A DNA stretch of 64,000 bases. It comes from Actinoplanes ianthinogenes (GTDB lineage Bacteria > Actinomycetota > Actinomycetes > Mycobacteriales > Micromonosporaceae). This document shows, one piece after another, positions 53,428 to 62,192 of this stretch. Made by a program: the position numbers and the translations under genes. The notes under the pieces were generated by a model. The model was not told the origin of the DNA. It saw only the letters and a list, made by a program, of their open reading frames with translations, and searched no databases. Within the stretch, counting starts at the first letter, position 1, and every line of letters starts with the position of its first letter. The stretch covers positions 1,860,001 to 1,924,000 of the forward strand of contig NZ_AP023356.1 of assembly GCF_018324205.1 (NCBI RefSeq), given 5' to 3'.

Positions 53428-53439
53428 TGGCGTACGCCA
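53428..53439. promoter_or_regulatory. 12-bp palindrome ahead of the histidine kinase gene
   Basis: TGGCGTACGCCA is a perfect palindrome about 20 bp upstream of the ATG at 53461, in the divergent promoter region. It could be a binding site for the adjacent response regulator. GTACGC-rich words are common in this genome, so this is weak. Confidence 0.35.
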
Positions 53440-53460
53440 GGAGCCTCCGTCCATGATGGG

Positions 53461-54642
53461 ATGAGTCCCGTGGAAATCCGGGATCGCTGGCGGCGCAACA
53501 CCCGCCTTCAGGACGTCGGCACCGCCGTCGCGACGTTCGTGGCGGGACTGGCGTTCAACCTCATCGGCCTGACCGGGATCTGGACGAACGCGCCCCGCAT
53601 CGGCGACGTCCCGTCGTGGTGGCACACCGTGCTGCTGGCGATCGGTTGTCTCGGCATGCTCGGCAAGCGCCGCCACCCGCTGGCCGCCCTCGGCGTCGGC
53701 ACGGCCGCGACGGTCGCCGACGGCGTGATCGGCGGCAGCGTCGCCCTGGTCCTGGTGCTGTTCGACGTCCTTTTCGCGGTCGGGCAGCACGCCTCGGCCC
53801 GCGCCCGGACCGCCGTGACCACCGCCGTCTTCGTGATGATCGGCACCGCCGGGGTGGTCGGTGGTCTGGCCACCGGCGAGTTCCGGGTGGCTGTCTTCAT
53901 CGGTCTCAACTTGACCACTTTGCTCTTCGTGCCGCTGTGGTGGTCGGCCAACGTGCGCCAGCAGCGGCAGCTCGGCTTGCTCGACGCGGAGCGCACCGCG
54001 CGCGAGGCGGTCGTCGCCGAGCGCGCCGCGATGGCCCGTGACCTGCACGACGTGATCGCCGCGCACCTGTCCACCACGGTGATCCACTCCGGTGCGGCGC
54101 TGGCCCGCCCACCCGACAGTGACCGGGATCGGGACACCCTGCGAGCGGTCCGGACCAGCAGCCTCGCCGCCCTGGAGGAGATGCGCTCGATGATCATGCT
54201 ATTGCGGGCGGACGACCCGGCCGCCGCCGATCCGACCCTGCCGGGCGGCCTCGACCGGCTACCCGATCTGGTCGCCTCGGCGGAGGCCGGAGGCCTGCGG
54301 ATCGACGCCGACCTGAGCGAGGTCCCCGGGCTGCCGGCGGTCGTGGGGCATGCCGTCTACGGGATCGCACGCGAGGCGCTGACCAATGCGGCCAAGCACG
54401 CTCCCGGTTCGGACGTGCGGCTCGATCTGCGCCCGGCCGGTGACCTGGTGATCATGACGGTGACCAACACCGTGCTCGGGCCGGGCGCGCTCGATCATCA
54501 GGCGCTCAGTGCGGGGACCGGGTTGACCTCCATCCGCGAGCGGGCCGCGCTGCTCGGCGGCGAGCTGACCGCGGGCCGGGAGGGGACGGATTTCACGGTG
54601 CGGGCGACACTCCCCCGCCATCCGGCCGGGGCCAGGTCGTGA
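53461..54642 (+). CDS. Sensor histidine kinase, NarL/DesK type
   Basis: This 393-residue kinase has four to five N-terminal membrane helices (VATFVAGLAFNLIGLTGIW; VALVLVLFDVLFAVG; TAVFVMIGTAGVVGGL). The dimerisation motif AMARDLHDVIAAHLS contains the phosphoacceptor His. A HATPase domain follows (EALTNAAKHAPG, GTGLTSIRERAALLGG). It starts at ATG 53461, and its stop overlaps the response regulator start (GTGA), so this is a standard coupled two-component pair. Confidence 0.9.
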   Translation: MSPVEIRDRWRRNTRLQDVGTAVATFVAGLAFNLIGLTGIWTNAPRIGDVPSWWHTVLLAIGCLGMLGKRRHPLAALGVGTAATVADGVIGGSVALVLVLFDVLFAVGQHASARARTAVTTAVFVMIGTAGVVGGLATGEFRVAVFIGLNLTTLLFVPLWWSANVRQQRQLGLLDAERTAREAVVAERAAMARDLHDVIAAHLSTTVIHSGAALARPPDSDRDRDTLRAVRTSSLAALEEMRSMIMLLRADDPAAADPTLPGGLDRLPDLVASAEAGGLRIDADLSEVPGLPAVVGHAVYGIAREALTNAAKHAPGSDVRLDLRPAGDLVIMTVTNTVLGPGALDHQALSAGTGLTSIRERAALLGGELTAGREGTDFTVRATLPRHPAGARS

Positions 54643-55286
54643 TCCGCGTGCTGCTCGCCGACGATCACGCGGCGATCCGGTCCGGGATGCGGCTCATGCT
54701 GGAGCAGGCCGACGACATCGTGGTGGTGGGTGAGGCCGCCGACGGGGTGATCGCGATCCGGCAGACGGCGGCGCTGCGTCCGGACGTCGTGCTGATGGAC
54801 ATCCGGATGCCGCACACCAACGGGATCACCGCGACGCGGGCGATCACCGAGGCCGGGACGGCCGAGGTGCTGATCCTGACCACGTTCGACCTCGACGACT
54901 ACCTGTTCGGGGCGTTGCGTGCCGGGGCGGCCGGGTTCCTGCTGAAATCGGTCGAGCCGTCCGTGCTGATCGACGCGGTGCGACGGGTGGCGAGCGGCGA
55001 CGGGTTCCTGGCGCCGGAGGTGACCCGGCGGCTCCTCACCGCCTTCGTCGCGGCCACGCCGGCGCCGCCGGTGGTGACGGCGGCTCCGGCCCTGGCCGAG
55101 CTGACCGAGCGGGAGCGGGACGTACTCGCCGCGCTCGGCCGAGGCCTGTCCAACGCCGACCTGGCCGCCGCGCTGGCGATCAGCGAGGCGACCGCGAAAA
55201 CGCACGTCTCGCGGGTGCTGGGCAAACTCGGTTGCACGTCCCGGGTGCAGGCCGCGATCTTGGCGAAGGAGGCCGGGATGGCGTGA
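54639..55286 (+). CDS. LuxR-type response regulator
   Basis: This 215-residue regulator has a receiver domain (LLADDHAAIRSGMRL, phosphoacceptor Asp in VVLMDIRMP, Lys in FLLKSVEP) and a LuxR HTH (LTERERDVLAALGRGLSN, SEATAKTHVSRVLGKL). It starts at GTG 54639, four bases inside the kinase gene. It is the last gene before about 850 bp of repeats. Its target genes are unknown. Confidence 0.92.
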   Translation: MIRVLLADDHAAIRSGMRLMLEQADDIVVVGEAADGVIAIRQTAALRPDVVLMDIRMPHTNGITATRAITEAGTAEVLILTTFDLDDYLFGALRAGAAGFLLKSVEPSVLIDAVRRVASGDGFLAPEVTRRLLTAFVAATPAPPVVTAAPALAELTERERDVLAALGRGLSNADLAAALAISEATAKTHVSRVLGKLGCTSRVQAAILAKEAGMA

Positions 55287-55350
55287 GGAGCGGGGCAGGG
55301 CGCACGGCTGCGGAGGGGTCGGCCGGGCAGTGCCGGGCAAGGTAGGGCGC

Positions 55351-55533
55351 GCGTCGGGGCAGGGACTGGCAGGGCACGCGTCGGGGCAGGGACTGGCAGG
55401 GCAGGGCGCGCGTCGGGGCAGGGCCTGGCACGGCAGGGCACGCGTCGGGGCAGGGCCTGGCACGGCAGGGCACGCGTCGGGGCAGGGCCTGGCACGGCAG
55501 GGCACGCTTCAGGACAGGGACTGGCAGGGCATG
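55351..55533. repeat. G-rich tandem repeat, block 1 (27- then 32-bp units)
   Basis: Six copies of a unit built on GCGTCGGGGCAGGG begin at 55351, 55378, 55410, 55442, 55474 and 55506. The first spacing is 27 bp and the rest are exactly 32 bp. The copies are near-identical, the last being the most degraded. The region 55287-56139 lies between convergent genes; I see no gene in it. The plus strand is strongly G-biased. Confidence 0.9.
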
Positions 55534-55653
55534 GCGCACGGCAGGGTCCAGCGGGGTAGAGCTGGACAAGAAAGGGCGGGCTTTTCAGAGCAGCGCGGGT
55601 GGGTAGACGCACGGTACGGCCTGGCGGAGCGAGGCGCACGGCAGGGCCCCGCG

Positions 55654-55800
55654 CACGACAGGGCCGCGCGCACGACCGGGGCGGCGGGCAAGAAAGGGCC
55701 GGCCCACGACAGGGCCGCGCGCACGACCGGGGCGGCGGGCAAGAAAGGGCCGACGCACGACAGGGCCCGGCGCACGACCACGACGGGCAAGAAAGGGCGC
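55654..55800. repeat. G-rich tandem repeat, block 2 (51-bp units)
   Basis: Three copies of a 51-bp unit starting CACGACAGGGCC begin at 55654, 55705 and 55756, the last one partial and diverged. Each ends near AAGAAAGGGC, which also occurs as a single copy near 55570. It is in the same non-coding region as block 1. Confidence 0.85.
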
Positions 55801-55989
55801 GCCTCAGGGCAGCGCCCGGCGAGCAGGGCGCACGGAAGAGCTCGGCGGGGCAGGGCGCACGCAGCGGAGAGTCCCACGGCGCGGTGTCCGGCCGGGGGTA
55901 GGGCCCGGCCGCTAAGAGCGCACGGCACAGCCCGGCGGAGCAGAGCCCGGCCGCGCAGGGCACACGGCAGGGCAGGGCTCGGCAGGGCA

Positions 55990-56127
55990 GGTTCGGCTCG
56001 GCAGGGCCCGGCACGGCAGAGCCCGGGCGCCGCAGAGCCCGGCACGGCAGAGCCCGGCACGGCAGACCCCAGCACGGCAGACCCCAGCACGGCAGACCCC
56101 AGCGCGGCAGACCCCAGCACGGCAGAG
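55990..56127. repeat. Tandem repeat, block 3 (15-bp units)
   Basis: Eight to nine copies of a 15-bp unit alternate between GGCACGGCAGAGCCC and AGCACGGCAGACCCC. It ends just before the stop of the EamA gene (56140). It continues the G-rich, C-poor strand asymmetry of blocks 1 and 2. Confidence 0.85.
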
Positions 56128-56139
56128 CCCGGCGGGGCG

Positions 56140-57033
56140 TCAGCGGCGGCGGGACAGGGCCACGCCGCCGAGGGCTATCGCGCCGCCGACCAGCGCCAGC
56201 GCCTGGGGCGTCTCGGACAGGATCGGCCAGGCCAGCAGGATGGTCAGTGGCGGCACCAGGTAGGTGGTGACGCCGAGGCGACCGGCGTTCATCCGGGACA
56301 GGGCGTAGGCCCAGGTGCCGAACGCCAGCGCGGTCGGCACCAGGCCCAGGTAGACCACCCCGGCGATCGACCCGGCCGTCGCCGAGCGCAGGTCGTGCGC
56401 CAGACCACCGGCGAACGGCAGCGTGGTGATCATGCCGATCACGCAGGCCATCTGGGTGACCTGGAGCGCGGGCAGCCGTCGCAGCGCGGGCTTCTGGAGG
56501 GTCACGCCGACCGCCCAGGCCGCCGCGGAGAGCAGGCAGAGCGCCACCCCGACCGGGTCGGCCGCGGTCGCCCCGCCCCCGGCGAACCCGATCAGCAGCA
56601 CGCCGCCGAAGGCCACCCCGGCGCCGAGCAGCAGGCTGCGCGGGAAGCCCTCACCGAGGAACGCGCCCGCCAGCAACGCGATCAGAATCGGTCCGACGTT
56701 GACCAGCATGGCCGACGTTCCGGCGTCCAGGCGCTGCTCGGCGGCGTTCAGGGCGACGTTGTAGAGGCCGAACCAGACGACCCCGCAGCCGGCCACCAGA
56801 CCCCACTCCCGGGCGGTCGGCTTAACCCAGGTGCGGGTGGCGAGCAGGGCGATCGTGAGCGCGACAGCACCGGTGAGCAGGCGGCCGAGGGCGAGCGGGC
56901 CGGCGGCGAAGTGGGCGTGCACGGCGCGGATCGCCACGAAGGCGGAGGCCCAGGCGGTGACGGTGACCACGACGGCGGCGACTACGGGCAGGGCGGGGCG
57001 GACGCGGTCGGCGGGGACGGCAGAGACGGACAT
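56140..57033 (-). CDS. EamA/DMT-family transporter
   Basis: This 297-residue transporter has ten predicted membrane helices in two EamA repeats (VVVTVTAWASAFVAIRAV ... AFLGEGFPRSLLLGAGVAFGG, and LCLLSAAAWAVGVTLQKPAL ... VGGAIALGGVALSRRR, each given by its limits). Members export amino acids, nucleobases or drugs. ATG 57033 (MSVSAVPADR) leaves 91 bp to the divergent acetyltransferase. The 3' end abuts the repeat region. Confidence 0.88.
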   Translation of the reverse strand: MSVSAVPADRVRPALPVVAAVVVTVTAWASAFVAIRAVHAHFAAGPLALGRLLTGAVALTIALLATRTWVKPTAREWGLVAGCGVVWFGLYNVALNAAEQRLDAGTSAMLVNVGPILIALLAGAFLGEGFPRSLLLGAGVAFGGVLLIGFAGGGATAADPVGVALCLLSAAAWAVGVTLQKPALRRLPALQVTQMACVIGMITTLPFAGGLAHDLRSATAGSIAGVVYLGLVPTALAFGTWAYALSRMNAGRLGVTTYLVPPLTILLAWPILSETPQALALVGGAIALGGVALSRRR

Positions 57034-57124
57034 GGGGGTCACCGTAGAGGGGCGACAGTTCGGCCGCCGCCGCAATACCGTGGCGCTTCCCAAGAATCCG
57101 GGGCGCGAGCTGCGATCATGCGGC

Positions 57125-57664
57125 ATGACTGTTGTGCGCACGATCGCCACGGCGGACCTGACCGCGAGCGACCGCACCCGGCTTCGGGACCTGCTCGACG
57201 ACGCGTTCGGCGGCGACTTCGACGACCACGCCTGGGAGCACGCGCTCGGCGGACTGCACATCCTGGTCACCGTGGACGGCACGATGATCGCGCACGGCTC
57301 GGTGGTGCAGCGGCGGATCCTGCACCAGGGCAAGTCGTACCGGTGCGGTTACGTGGAGGCGGTCGCCGTGCACCCGGCGCATCAGCGGCGCGGGTTCGCC
57401 ACCGCGCTGATGGCCGAGGCCGAGCGGATCATCGACCACGGGTACGCCCTCGGCGCCCTGTCCGCCTCCGCCGCAGCCCTCAACCTCTACCTCGGGCGGG
57501 GCTGGCGGCGCTGGCCGGGCGGCACCGCGGTGCTCGCGCCGGCCGGGGTGATGCGGACCGAGGAGGACGACGACAGCACGCTGGTACGCCCGGTGACGGG
57601 CGGCGCCGTGCTCAACGAGGCCGCCCTGCTGATCTGCGACTGGCGCGACGGCGACGTCTGGTGA
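57125..57664 (+). CDS. AAC(2')-I-like aminoglycoside acetyltransferase
   Basis: This 179-residue GNAT enzyme has the length and landmarks of AAC(2')-I: FGGDFDDHAWEHALGG, then RCGYVEAVAVHPAHQRRG (acetyl-CoA site), then LGALSASAAALNLY, then the diagnostic C terminus CDWRDGDVW. The family acetylates the 2'-amino group of aminoglycosides using acetyl-CoA and is intrinsic in mycobacteria; activity here is unproven. It starts at ATG 57125 and lies three bases from the convergent hydrolase gene. Chromosomal copies may have a native role in cell-wall metabolism. Confidence 0.88.
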   Translation: MTVVRTIATADLTASDRTRLRDLLDDAFGGDFDDHAWEHALGGLHILVTVDGTMIAHGSVVQRRILHQGKSYRCGYVEAVAVHPAHQRRGFATALMAEAERIIDHGYALGALSASAAALNLYLGRGWRRWPGGTAVLAPAGVMRTEEDDDSTLVRPVTGGAVLNEAALLICDWRDGDVW

Positions 57665-57667
57665 CCG

Positions 57668-58990
57668 TCACCGCACCCGGCGGAACAGGCGCCCGGCCAG
57701 GTCCGCGCCGATCACCGTGCCGTCGGCGTCCCGGGTGAGGTATCCACGCTGCCCGGCCAGGCCGCCCTCGGTGATCACGTACTCGTCGTCGGGGAGCAGC
57801 CCGAGCGCGGCGGCCGGATAGTCCGGTGGCATGTCCACCTCGGACGCCTGCCGGATGGCCGGTTTGATCCCCACGGCGAGGGTCAGTCCGGCGCCGTCGG
57901 TGGCGATCTCCAGGTCCATGGCGTCCAGCTCGTAGCGACCGGCGATCTCGTGGGCGCGGCTCTCGTCGTACGCAAGCGGTTGTGGCTCTCGCGGCCGCAA
58001 CCCGAGGCGGTCCGCCAGGGCCCAGGCGAGCATCTCCTGGTTCGCCGGATAGCCGGCCGGGCCGGCGTTGGCGAGGCTGACGACCGCGAAGTCGTGGCTG
58101 GGCACGATCAGCAGCTCGGCGAACTGACCGTTTCCGGACCCGCCGTGCCCGATGACGCGGACGCCGTCGATGTCGCGCAGGAACCAGCAGATCCCGAACG
58201 CGTCACCCAGCGTGCTGGCGCGCAGCGTCACGGTCGGCTCGGTCATGGCGCGCAGGTCGGCCGAGTCGAGGTGGTGCCGGGCCCAGCGCAGCAGGTCGCT
58301 CACGCTGGACGCGAGGCCGCCGCCGGGGTTGTTGGCGCGGGCGCCGGCCGGCCACGACCCCCACGGCCGGGCGGGTCGCAGGGTGCCGTCGGCGTCGGGG
58401 TTGTGCCCGATCGCGAACCGGTGCCGGACGACCTCGTCCAGCCCGAAACAGGTCCGCTCCAAGCCTGCGGGCCGCAGCACGAGATCGTCGACCACCTTTT
58501 CGTACGCCAACCCGGTCACCCTCTCGATGACCAGCCCGGCCAGGTTGTAGCCGGCCTGACTGTACGACGCGCGGGTCCCGGGCCGGGCGATGATCGGCAG
58601 CCGCTCCAGCTCGGCGACGAACCCGGCCAGGGTGGTCTGCTCGCCGTCCACCAGGTTCCACTCCAGGCCGGCGGTGTGGTTGAGCAGCTGGTGCACGGTG
58701 ATCTCGGCGGCGCTGCCCGGGTCGGCGAGCCGCAGCTCCGGCACGTGGTCGCGGACCGGCGCGGACAGGTCGAGCCGGCCGGCCGCGGCGAGCCGGACCA
58801 GCGCGGTGGCGGTGAACGTCTTGGTGACCGAGGCAAGGTGGAACAGGGTGTGCTCGTCGACCGGCTGGGGGCTCGCCAGGTTGGTGACGCCGTGTGACGC
58901 ATAGGCGATCCGGTCGCCGTGCAGGATCCCGGCGGCCATGCCGGGCACGCCGTGCGCCTGTGCGATCTCGGTCAGCTTCTGCTGGAGCAT
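57668..58990 (-). CDS. Class C beta-lactamase-like serine hydrolase
   Basis: This 440-residue protein has the penicillin-binding-like fold: SVTK (nucleophile Ser with Lys), YSQ near residue 143 in place of YxN, and HGGSGNG in place of KTG. A C-terminal lipocalin-like extension follows. The family includes esterases, D-aminopeptidases and beta-lactamases. No signal peptide is seen. Its promoter shares two TTGAAC palindromes with the divergent TetR gene, so it is very likely under that repressor. Confidence 0.82.
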   Translation of the reverse strand: MLQQKLTEIAQAHGVPGMAAGILHGDRIAYASHGVTNLASPQPVDEHTLFHLASVTKTFTATALVRLAAAGRLDLSAPVRDHVPELRLADPGSAAEITVHQLLNHTAGLEWNLVDGEQTTLAGFVAELERLPIIARPGTRASYSQAGYNLAGLVIERVTGLAYEKVVDDLVLRPAGLERTCFGLDEVVRHRFAIGHNPDADGTLRPARPWGSWPAGARANNPGGGLASSVSDLLRWARHHLDSADLRAMTEPTVTLRASTLGDAFGICWFLRDIDGVRVIGHGGSGNGQFAELLIVPSHDFAVVSLANAGPAGYPANQEMLAWALADRLGLRPREPQPLAYDESRAHEIAGRYELDAMDLEIATDGAGLTLAVGIKPAIRQASEVDMPPDYPAAALGLLPDDEYVITEGGLAGQRGYLTRDADGTVIGADLAGRLFRRVR

Positions 58991-59007
58991 GATGCCCTCC
59001 CATGACT

Positions 59008-59051
59008 TGAACTAAGTTCAAGCTAGCCCCGGCTTGAACAAAGTTCAAGTA
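59008..59051. promoter_or_regulatory. Twin TetR operator between hydrolase and repressor genes
   Basis: Two palindromes, CTTGAACTAAGTTCAAG (59008-59024) and CTTGAACAAAGTTCAAG (59035-59051), differ only at the centre and are 27 bp apart. They occupy the divergent promoter between the hydrolase (start 58990) and the TetR gene (start 59062). Binding would block both. Confidence 0.85.
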
Positions 59052-59061
59052 GGATTCCGGC

Positions 59062-59715
59062 ATGCCCCGGAACACCCTGACTCCCGGCCAGATCGTCCGC
59101 GCCGCCATCGACCTGCTCGACGAGCAGGGCCTGGACGGGCTCAACATGCGCAGCCTCGGCCAGCGGCTCGACTCGGCCGCCACCGCGATCTACTGGCACA
59201 TCAAGACCAAGGACGACCTGGTCCGGCTGGCCGGCGACGCCATCTGGGACGAGGTGCCGCTGCCCGACCCGGCCGCCTCGGACTGGCGCGCGGCGGCGAC
59301 CCGGCTGGCCACCGGGATGCACGAGATGTGCGGGCGGCACCCGTGGGTGGGCCAGGCCATCGGCAGCCACCTGATCTTCGGGCCGGGCAAGACCCGCTTC
59401 GACGACCGGACCCTCGCGGTCTACGAGCGGGCCGGCTTCTCCCCCGCCGACGCCGACCGGGCCGCCGCGGCCGTCTTCGTCTACGTGCTGGGCAGCGCCC
59501 TCGGTCCGGCCGCGCAGGTGTCGCTCACCCGCCGCCTCTCCCCCGAGGCCCTCGACCAGGCGGTCCGCGAGGCTCAGGTGATCGGCCGAGACTTCCCGCA
59601 CGTCCGGGCGCGGCTCGACACCACCGCCGGGACCGGATACGCCGCCGCCCCCGACGACACCTTCAGGTTCGGCCTCGACGCCCTGCTCGACGGCTTCGCC
59701 GCACGCCTCGGTTAG
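59062..59715 (+). CDS. TetR-family transcriptional repressor
   Basis: This 217-residue repressor has an N-terminal HTH (GLDGLNMRSLGQRLDSAATA and the IYWHIKTKDDLV recognition segment) and a helical TetR_C-type ligand domain. It is divergent from the serine hydrolase gene, with twin TTGAAC palindromes between them. It most likely represses both itself and the hydrolase, releasing on binding a small hydrophobic inducer. Confidence 0.9.
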   Translation: MPRNTLTPGQIVRAAIDLLDEQGLDGLNMRSLGQRLDSAATAIYWHIKTKDDLVRLAGDAIWDEVPLPDPAASDWRAAATRLATGMHEMCGRHPWVGQAIGSHLIFGPGKTRFDDRTLAVYERAGFSPADADRAAAAVFVYVLGSALGPAAQVSLTRRLSPEALDQAVREAQVIGRDFPHVRARLDTTAGTGYAAAPDDTFRFGLDALLDGFAARLG

Positions 59716-59822
59716 GGGTTGCGATACGGCGGATAGGGGAGCGCATCCTGGGAGATGCCTGCCTTCCGGGACAGAGGACAGGATTGCCTTAGTGATTCGA
59801 CAGGCTGAATCAGGAGGCGATT

Positions 59823-60656
59823 ATGGACCGAACCTCCATTCCCGGAATTCTCGATCCGGTAATGCTGGAACAGTATCAGCAGGATGGATTCCTGCTCATG
59901 CCGCCGGGTTTCCTGCCGGCGGAGACCCTGGCGGAGATCACCCGCGCGGTGCCGGGGCTGCTGGAGACCGACAGCCCGGCCCGGGTCATGGAGCGCGACG
60001 GCGTCACGCCCCGCTCCGTGTACGGCATCCACCACCGGGAGGGCGTGTTCGCCGACCTGATGCGCCACCCGGCGCTGCTCGGCGCGGTGCAGCAGATCCT
60101 GCACGACGACGTCTACGTCCACCAGTCGAAGGTGAACATCAAGGCGGCGTTCGCCGGGGACCAGTGGGACTGGCACCAGGACTACATCTATTGGCTCCAG
60201 GACGACGGGATCACCCGTCCTGACCTGGTCAACGTCGCCATCTTCCTGGACGAGGTGAACGAGTTCAACGGCCCGCTGACGTTCATCCCCGGCTCGCACC
60301 GCGACGGGGTGCTGACCGCCACCGGCCGGGACGGCATGCCGCTGGGCTACGAGGACGCGCCGGAGTGGATCGCCACCCTCACCGCCGACGAGAAGTTCCA
60401 GGTGAGCGACGAGGTGATCGCCGACCTGGCGGGGCGCAACGGCATGGTCAGCCCCAAGGGCCCGGCCGGCTGCGTGCTCTTCTTCGACCCGAATCTGCTG
60501 CACGCGTCGACCCGCAACATGTCGCCGGGCCGCCGCGCGATGGTGATTCTCGTGTACAACGCGGTCGACAACATCCCGCACGACGTCACCGATCCGCGGC
60601 CCGATTTCCTGGCCGAACCGGAACCGCGCGCGCTCACCCCGTTGACCACCAATTGA
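59823..60656 (+). CDS. EctD-like PhyH-family dioxygenase, first gene of the oxidative operon
   Basis: This 277-residue 2-oxoglutarate/Fe(II) oxygenase has metal ligands His118 and Asp120 in WDWHQDYIYW and His227 in LLHAST, with a 2-oxoglutarate-binding Arg near residue 237. The WHQDY...W...DG spacing resembles ectoine hydroxylase, which hydroxylates small amino-acid-like substrates. ATG 59823 has CAGGAGGCGATT upstream. It leads a five-gene unit ending at 63728; the substrate is unknown. Confidence 0.85.
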   Translation: MDRTSIPGILDPVMLEQYQQDGFLLMPPGFLPAETLAEITRAVPGLLETDSPARVMERDGVTPRSVYGIHHREGVFADLMRHPALLGAVQQILHDDVYVHQSKVNIKAAFAGDQWDWHQDYIYWLQDDGITRPDLVNVAIFLDEVNEFNGPLTFIPGSHRDGVLTATGRDGMPLGYEDAPEWIATLTADEKFQVSDEVIADLAGRNGMVSPKGPAGCVLFFDPNLLHASTRNMSPGRRAMVILVYNAVDNIPHDVTDPRPDFLAEPEPRALTPLTTN

Positions 60657-60669
60657 TTGTGGGAAAGAA

Positions 60670-61593
60670 ATGACTTCGACCGATCTCGCCATCGCTTTTC
60701 CGACCGGCCTCGTCCCCACCGCGGCGGTGGAGACGGCTCGCTTCGAACTCTTCCGGACGCTGCACGCGCACTACGCCGCCTACCTGTCCCCGCCGGAGGA
60801 CTTCCAGCGGATCCCCCGGCTCAACACCGACCCGGAGATCGCGGCCATCGAGCAGACCTGGCTCGACTGGGAGGACGCCCAGGTTGACCCGGAGCGCCTG
60901 CCGAAGACCGCGGCCGAGTTCCCGGACTGGTTCCGCGCGCTGAGCGCCAACCACGTGCAGGAAGAGTTCTGCCGCTACCTCGCCGAGGACGCCACGATCG
61001 CCGAGCTGGCCCTGTTCTTCCTGGCCGAGGAGCTGGTCGACGGCCGCTTCGACGACCTCGTCGCGCTGGCCCAGCTGGGCTCGACCGGCGCCATGAAGCT
61101 GGTGATCGGGGAGAACTACTGGGACGAGATGGGCCAGGGCGCCCTGGAGCGGATGCACACCGTGCTGTTCGAGCACTCCGCGAGGTACATGCGTGAGCGG
61201 CTCGCCGAGCGCGGCTACGACGCCGGCCAGGTGATCTGCTCGGAGATCTTCGAGAACGCCTGCCTCACCCTGATGTACGGCATCCACCGGCACCTGATCC
61301 CCCGCTCGGTCGGCGCGCTGGGGCTGATGGAGCACAGCGCCCCGCCGCGCTTCACCGCGATGGTCGAGGGCTGCACCCGGCTCGGCGTGCCGGAGGACGT
61401 GATCACGTACCAGCGGATCCACGTGCACGTCGACGAGGACCACGGCGCCGAGTGGCTGGACCACGTGCTCACCCCGCTGGTCGAGACGTCACCGGCGATG
61501 CTGCGCGAGGTCTGCCTGGGCATCCTGACCCGGGAGCGGGTGGCGAACGCGTACTACCAGCGGGTGTGGCAGCAGATGAAGGCGCTGCGCTAG
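60670..61593 (+). CDS. Haem-oxygenase-like diiron oxidase (HDO)
   Basis: This 307-residue helical protein has likely diiron ligands Glu121, Glu153, His163, Glu221, His251, Asp255 and His258. The E-x9-H and H-x3-D-x2-H spacings are those I recall from HDO enzymes such as SznF-type N-oxygenases and BesC-type lyases. HDOs perform N-oxygenation, C-C cleavage or desaturation on amino-acid-derived substrates. It follows the PhyH gene by 13 bp. The exact reaction cannot be told from sequence. Confidence 0.8.
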   Translation: MTSTDLAIAFPTGLVPTAAVETARFELFRTLHAHYAAYLSPPEDFQRIPRLNTDPEIAAIEQTWLDWEDAQVDPERLPKTAAEFPDWFRALSANHVQEEFCRYLAEDATIAELALFFLAEELVDGRFDDLVALAQLGSTGAMKLVIGENYWDEMGQGALERMHTVLFEHSARYMRERLAERGYDAGQVICSEIFENACLTLMYGIHRHLIPRSVGALGLMEHSAPPRFTAMVEGCTRLGVPEDVITYQRIHVHVDEDHGAEWLDHVLTPLVETSPAMLREVCLGILTRERVANAYYQRVWQQMKALR

Positions 61594-61595
61594 TC

Positions 61596-62192
61596 ATGGA
61601 GCCGGACGCCTTCTACCACGGCGGCAGCGAGACCCTCCAGGAGGCGTTCGGCACCCGGGAGCTCGCCGCCCACCTGGCCCGGAGGTACGTCACCGAGGCC
61701 CTCGAGGACGACCACGTGCGCTGGATCCGCGGGGCGGACGCGGTGTTCGTGGCGACGGTGAGCCCGGACGGGCAGCCGGAGTGCTCGTACAAGGGCGGCC
61801 TGCCGGGCTTCGTCCGGGTGCTCGACGATCGCACCCTGGAGATCCCCAGCTATGACGGCAACGGGATGTACCGGACGCTGGGCAACGCCGCCGCGTCGAG
61901 CCGGGTGGGCCTGCTCTTCCTCTTCCCGGAGCTGCCCGCGAAGTTGCGGGTGAACGGCATCAGCTCGGTCACCCGCGACGCGGCCGGCCTTCAGGGCGCC
62001 GAGGCGGTCCTGCGGATCCGGGTGGAGCAGGTCTTCGAGAACTGCCCCCGCTACCTGCACGACCCGGCCACCGGCGCCCACTCCGCGCACTGCCCGCGCC
62101 CCGGCTACACGCCGCCGGAGCCCGCCTGGAAGCAGAAGCCCGAATACGACCAGTTGTTGCCGGCCCGCACGGCGACCGAGGAGGGACCATGA
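61596..62192 (+). CDS. PNPOx-like flavin-dependent protein
   Basis: This 198-residue split-barrel FMN-binding protein of the pyridoxamine-phosphate oxidase superfamily shows VFVATVSPDGQPECSYKGG, IPSYDGNGMYRTLGN and VGLLFLFPEL. Members bind FMN or F420 and act as small oxidoreductases. It begins two bases after the HDO stop, and its own stop overlaps the next ATG. It probably supplies an oxidation or reduction step to the operon product. Confidence 0.85.
   Translation: MEPDAFYHGGSETLQEAFGTRELAAHLARRYVTEALEDDHVRWIRGADAVFVATVSPDGQPECSYKGGLPGFVRVLDDRTLEIPSYDGNGMYRTLGNAAASSRVGLLFLFPELPAKLRVNGISSVTRDAAGLQGAEAVLRIRVEQVFENCPRYLHDPATGAHSAHCPRPGYTPPEPAWKQKPEYDQLLPARTATEEGP

Noticed and set aside
55351..55533. 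CRISPR-like array
   Set aside because: The units are contiguous with no unique spacers, no leader and no cas genes; they are simple tandem repeats.
54899..56014. Open frames through the G-rich repeats, on both strands
   Set aside because: The products are Cys/Pro/Arg or Gly/Arg repeats produced by the DNA repeat itself. There are no ribosome sites, and the frames run over the response regulator or the EamA gene.
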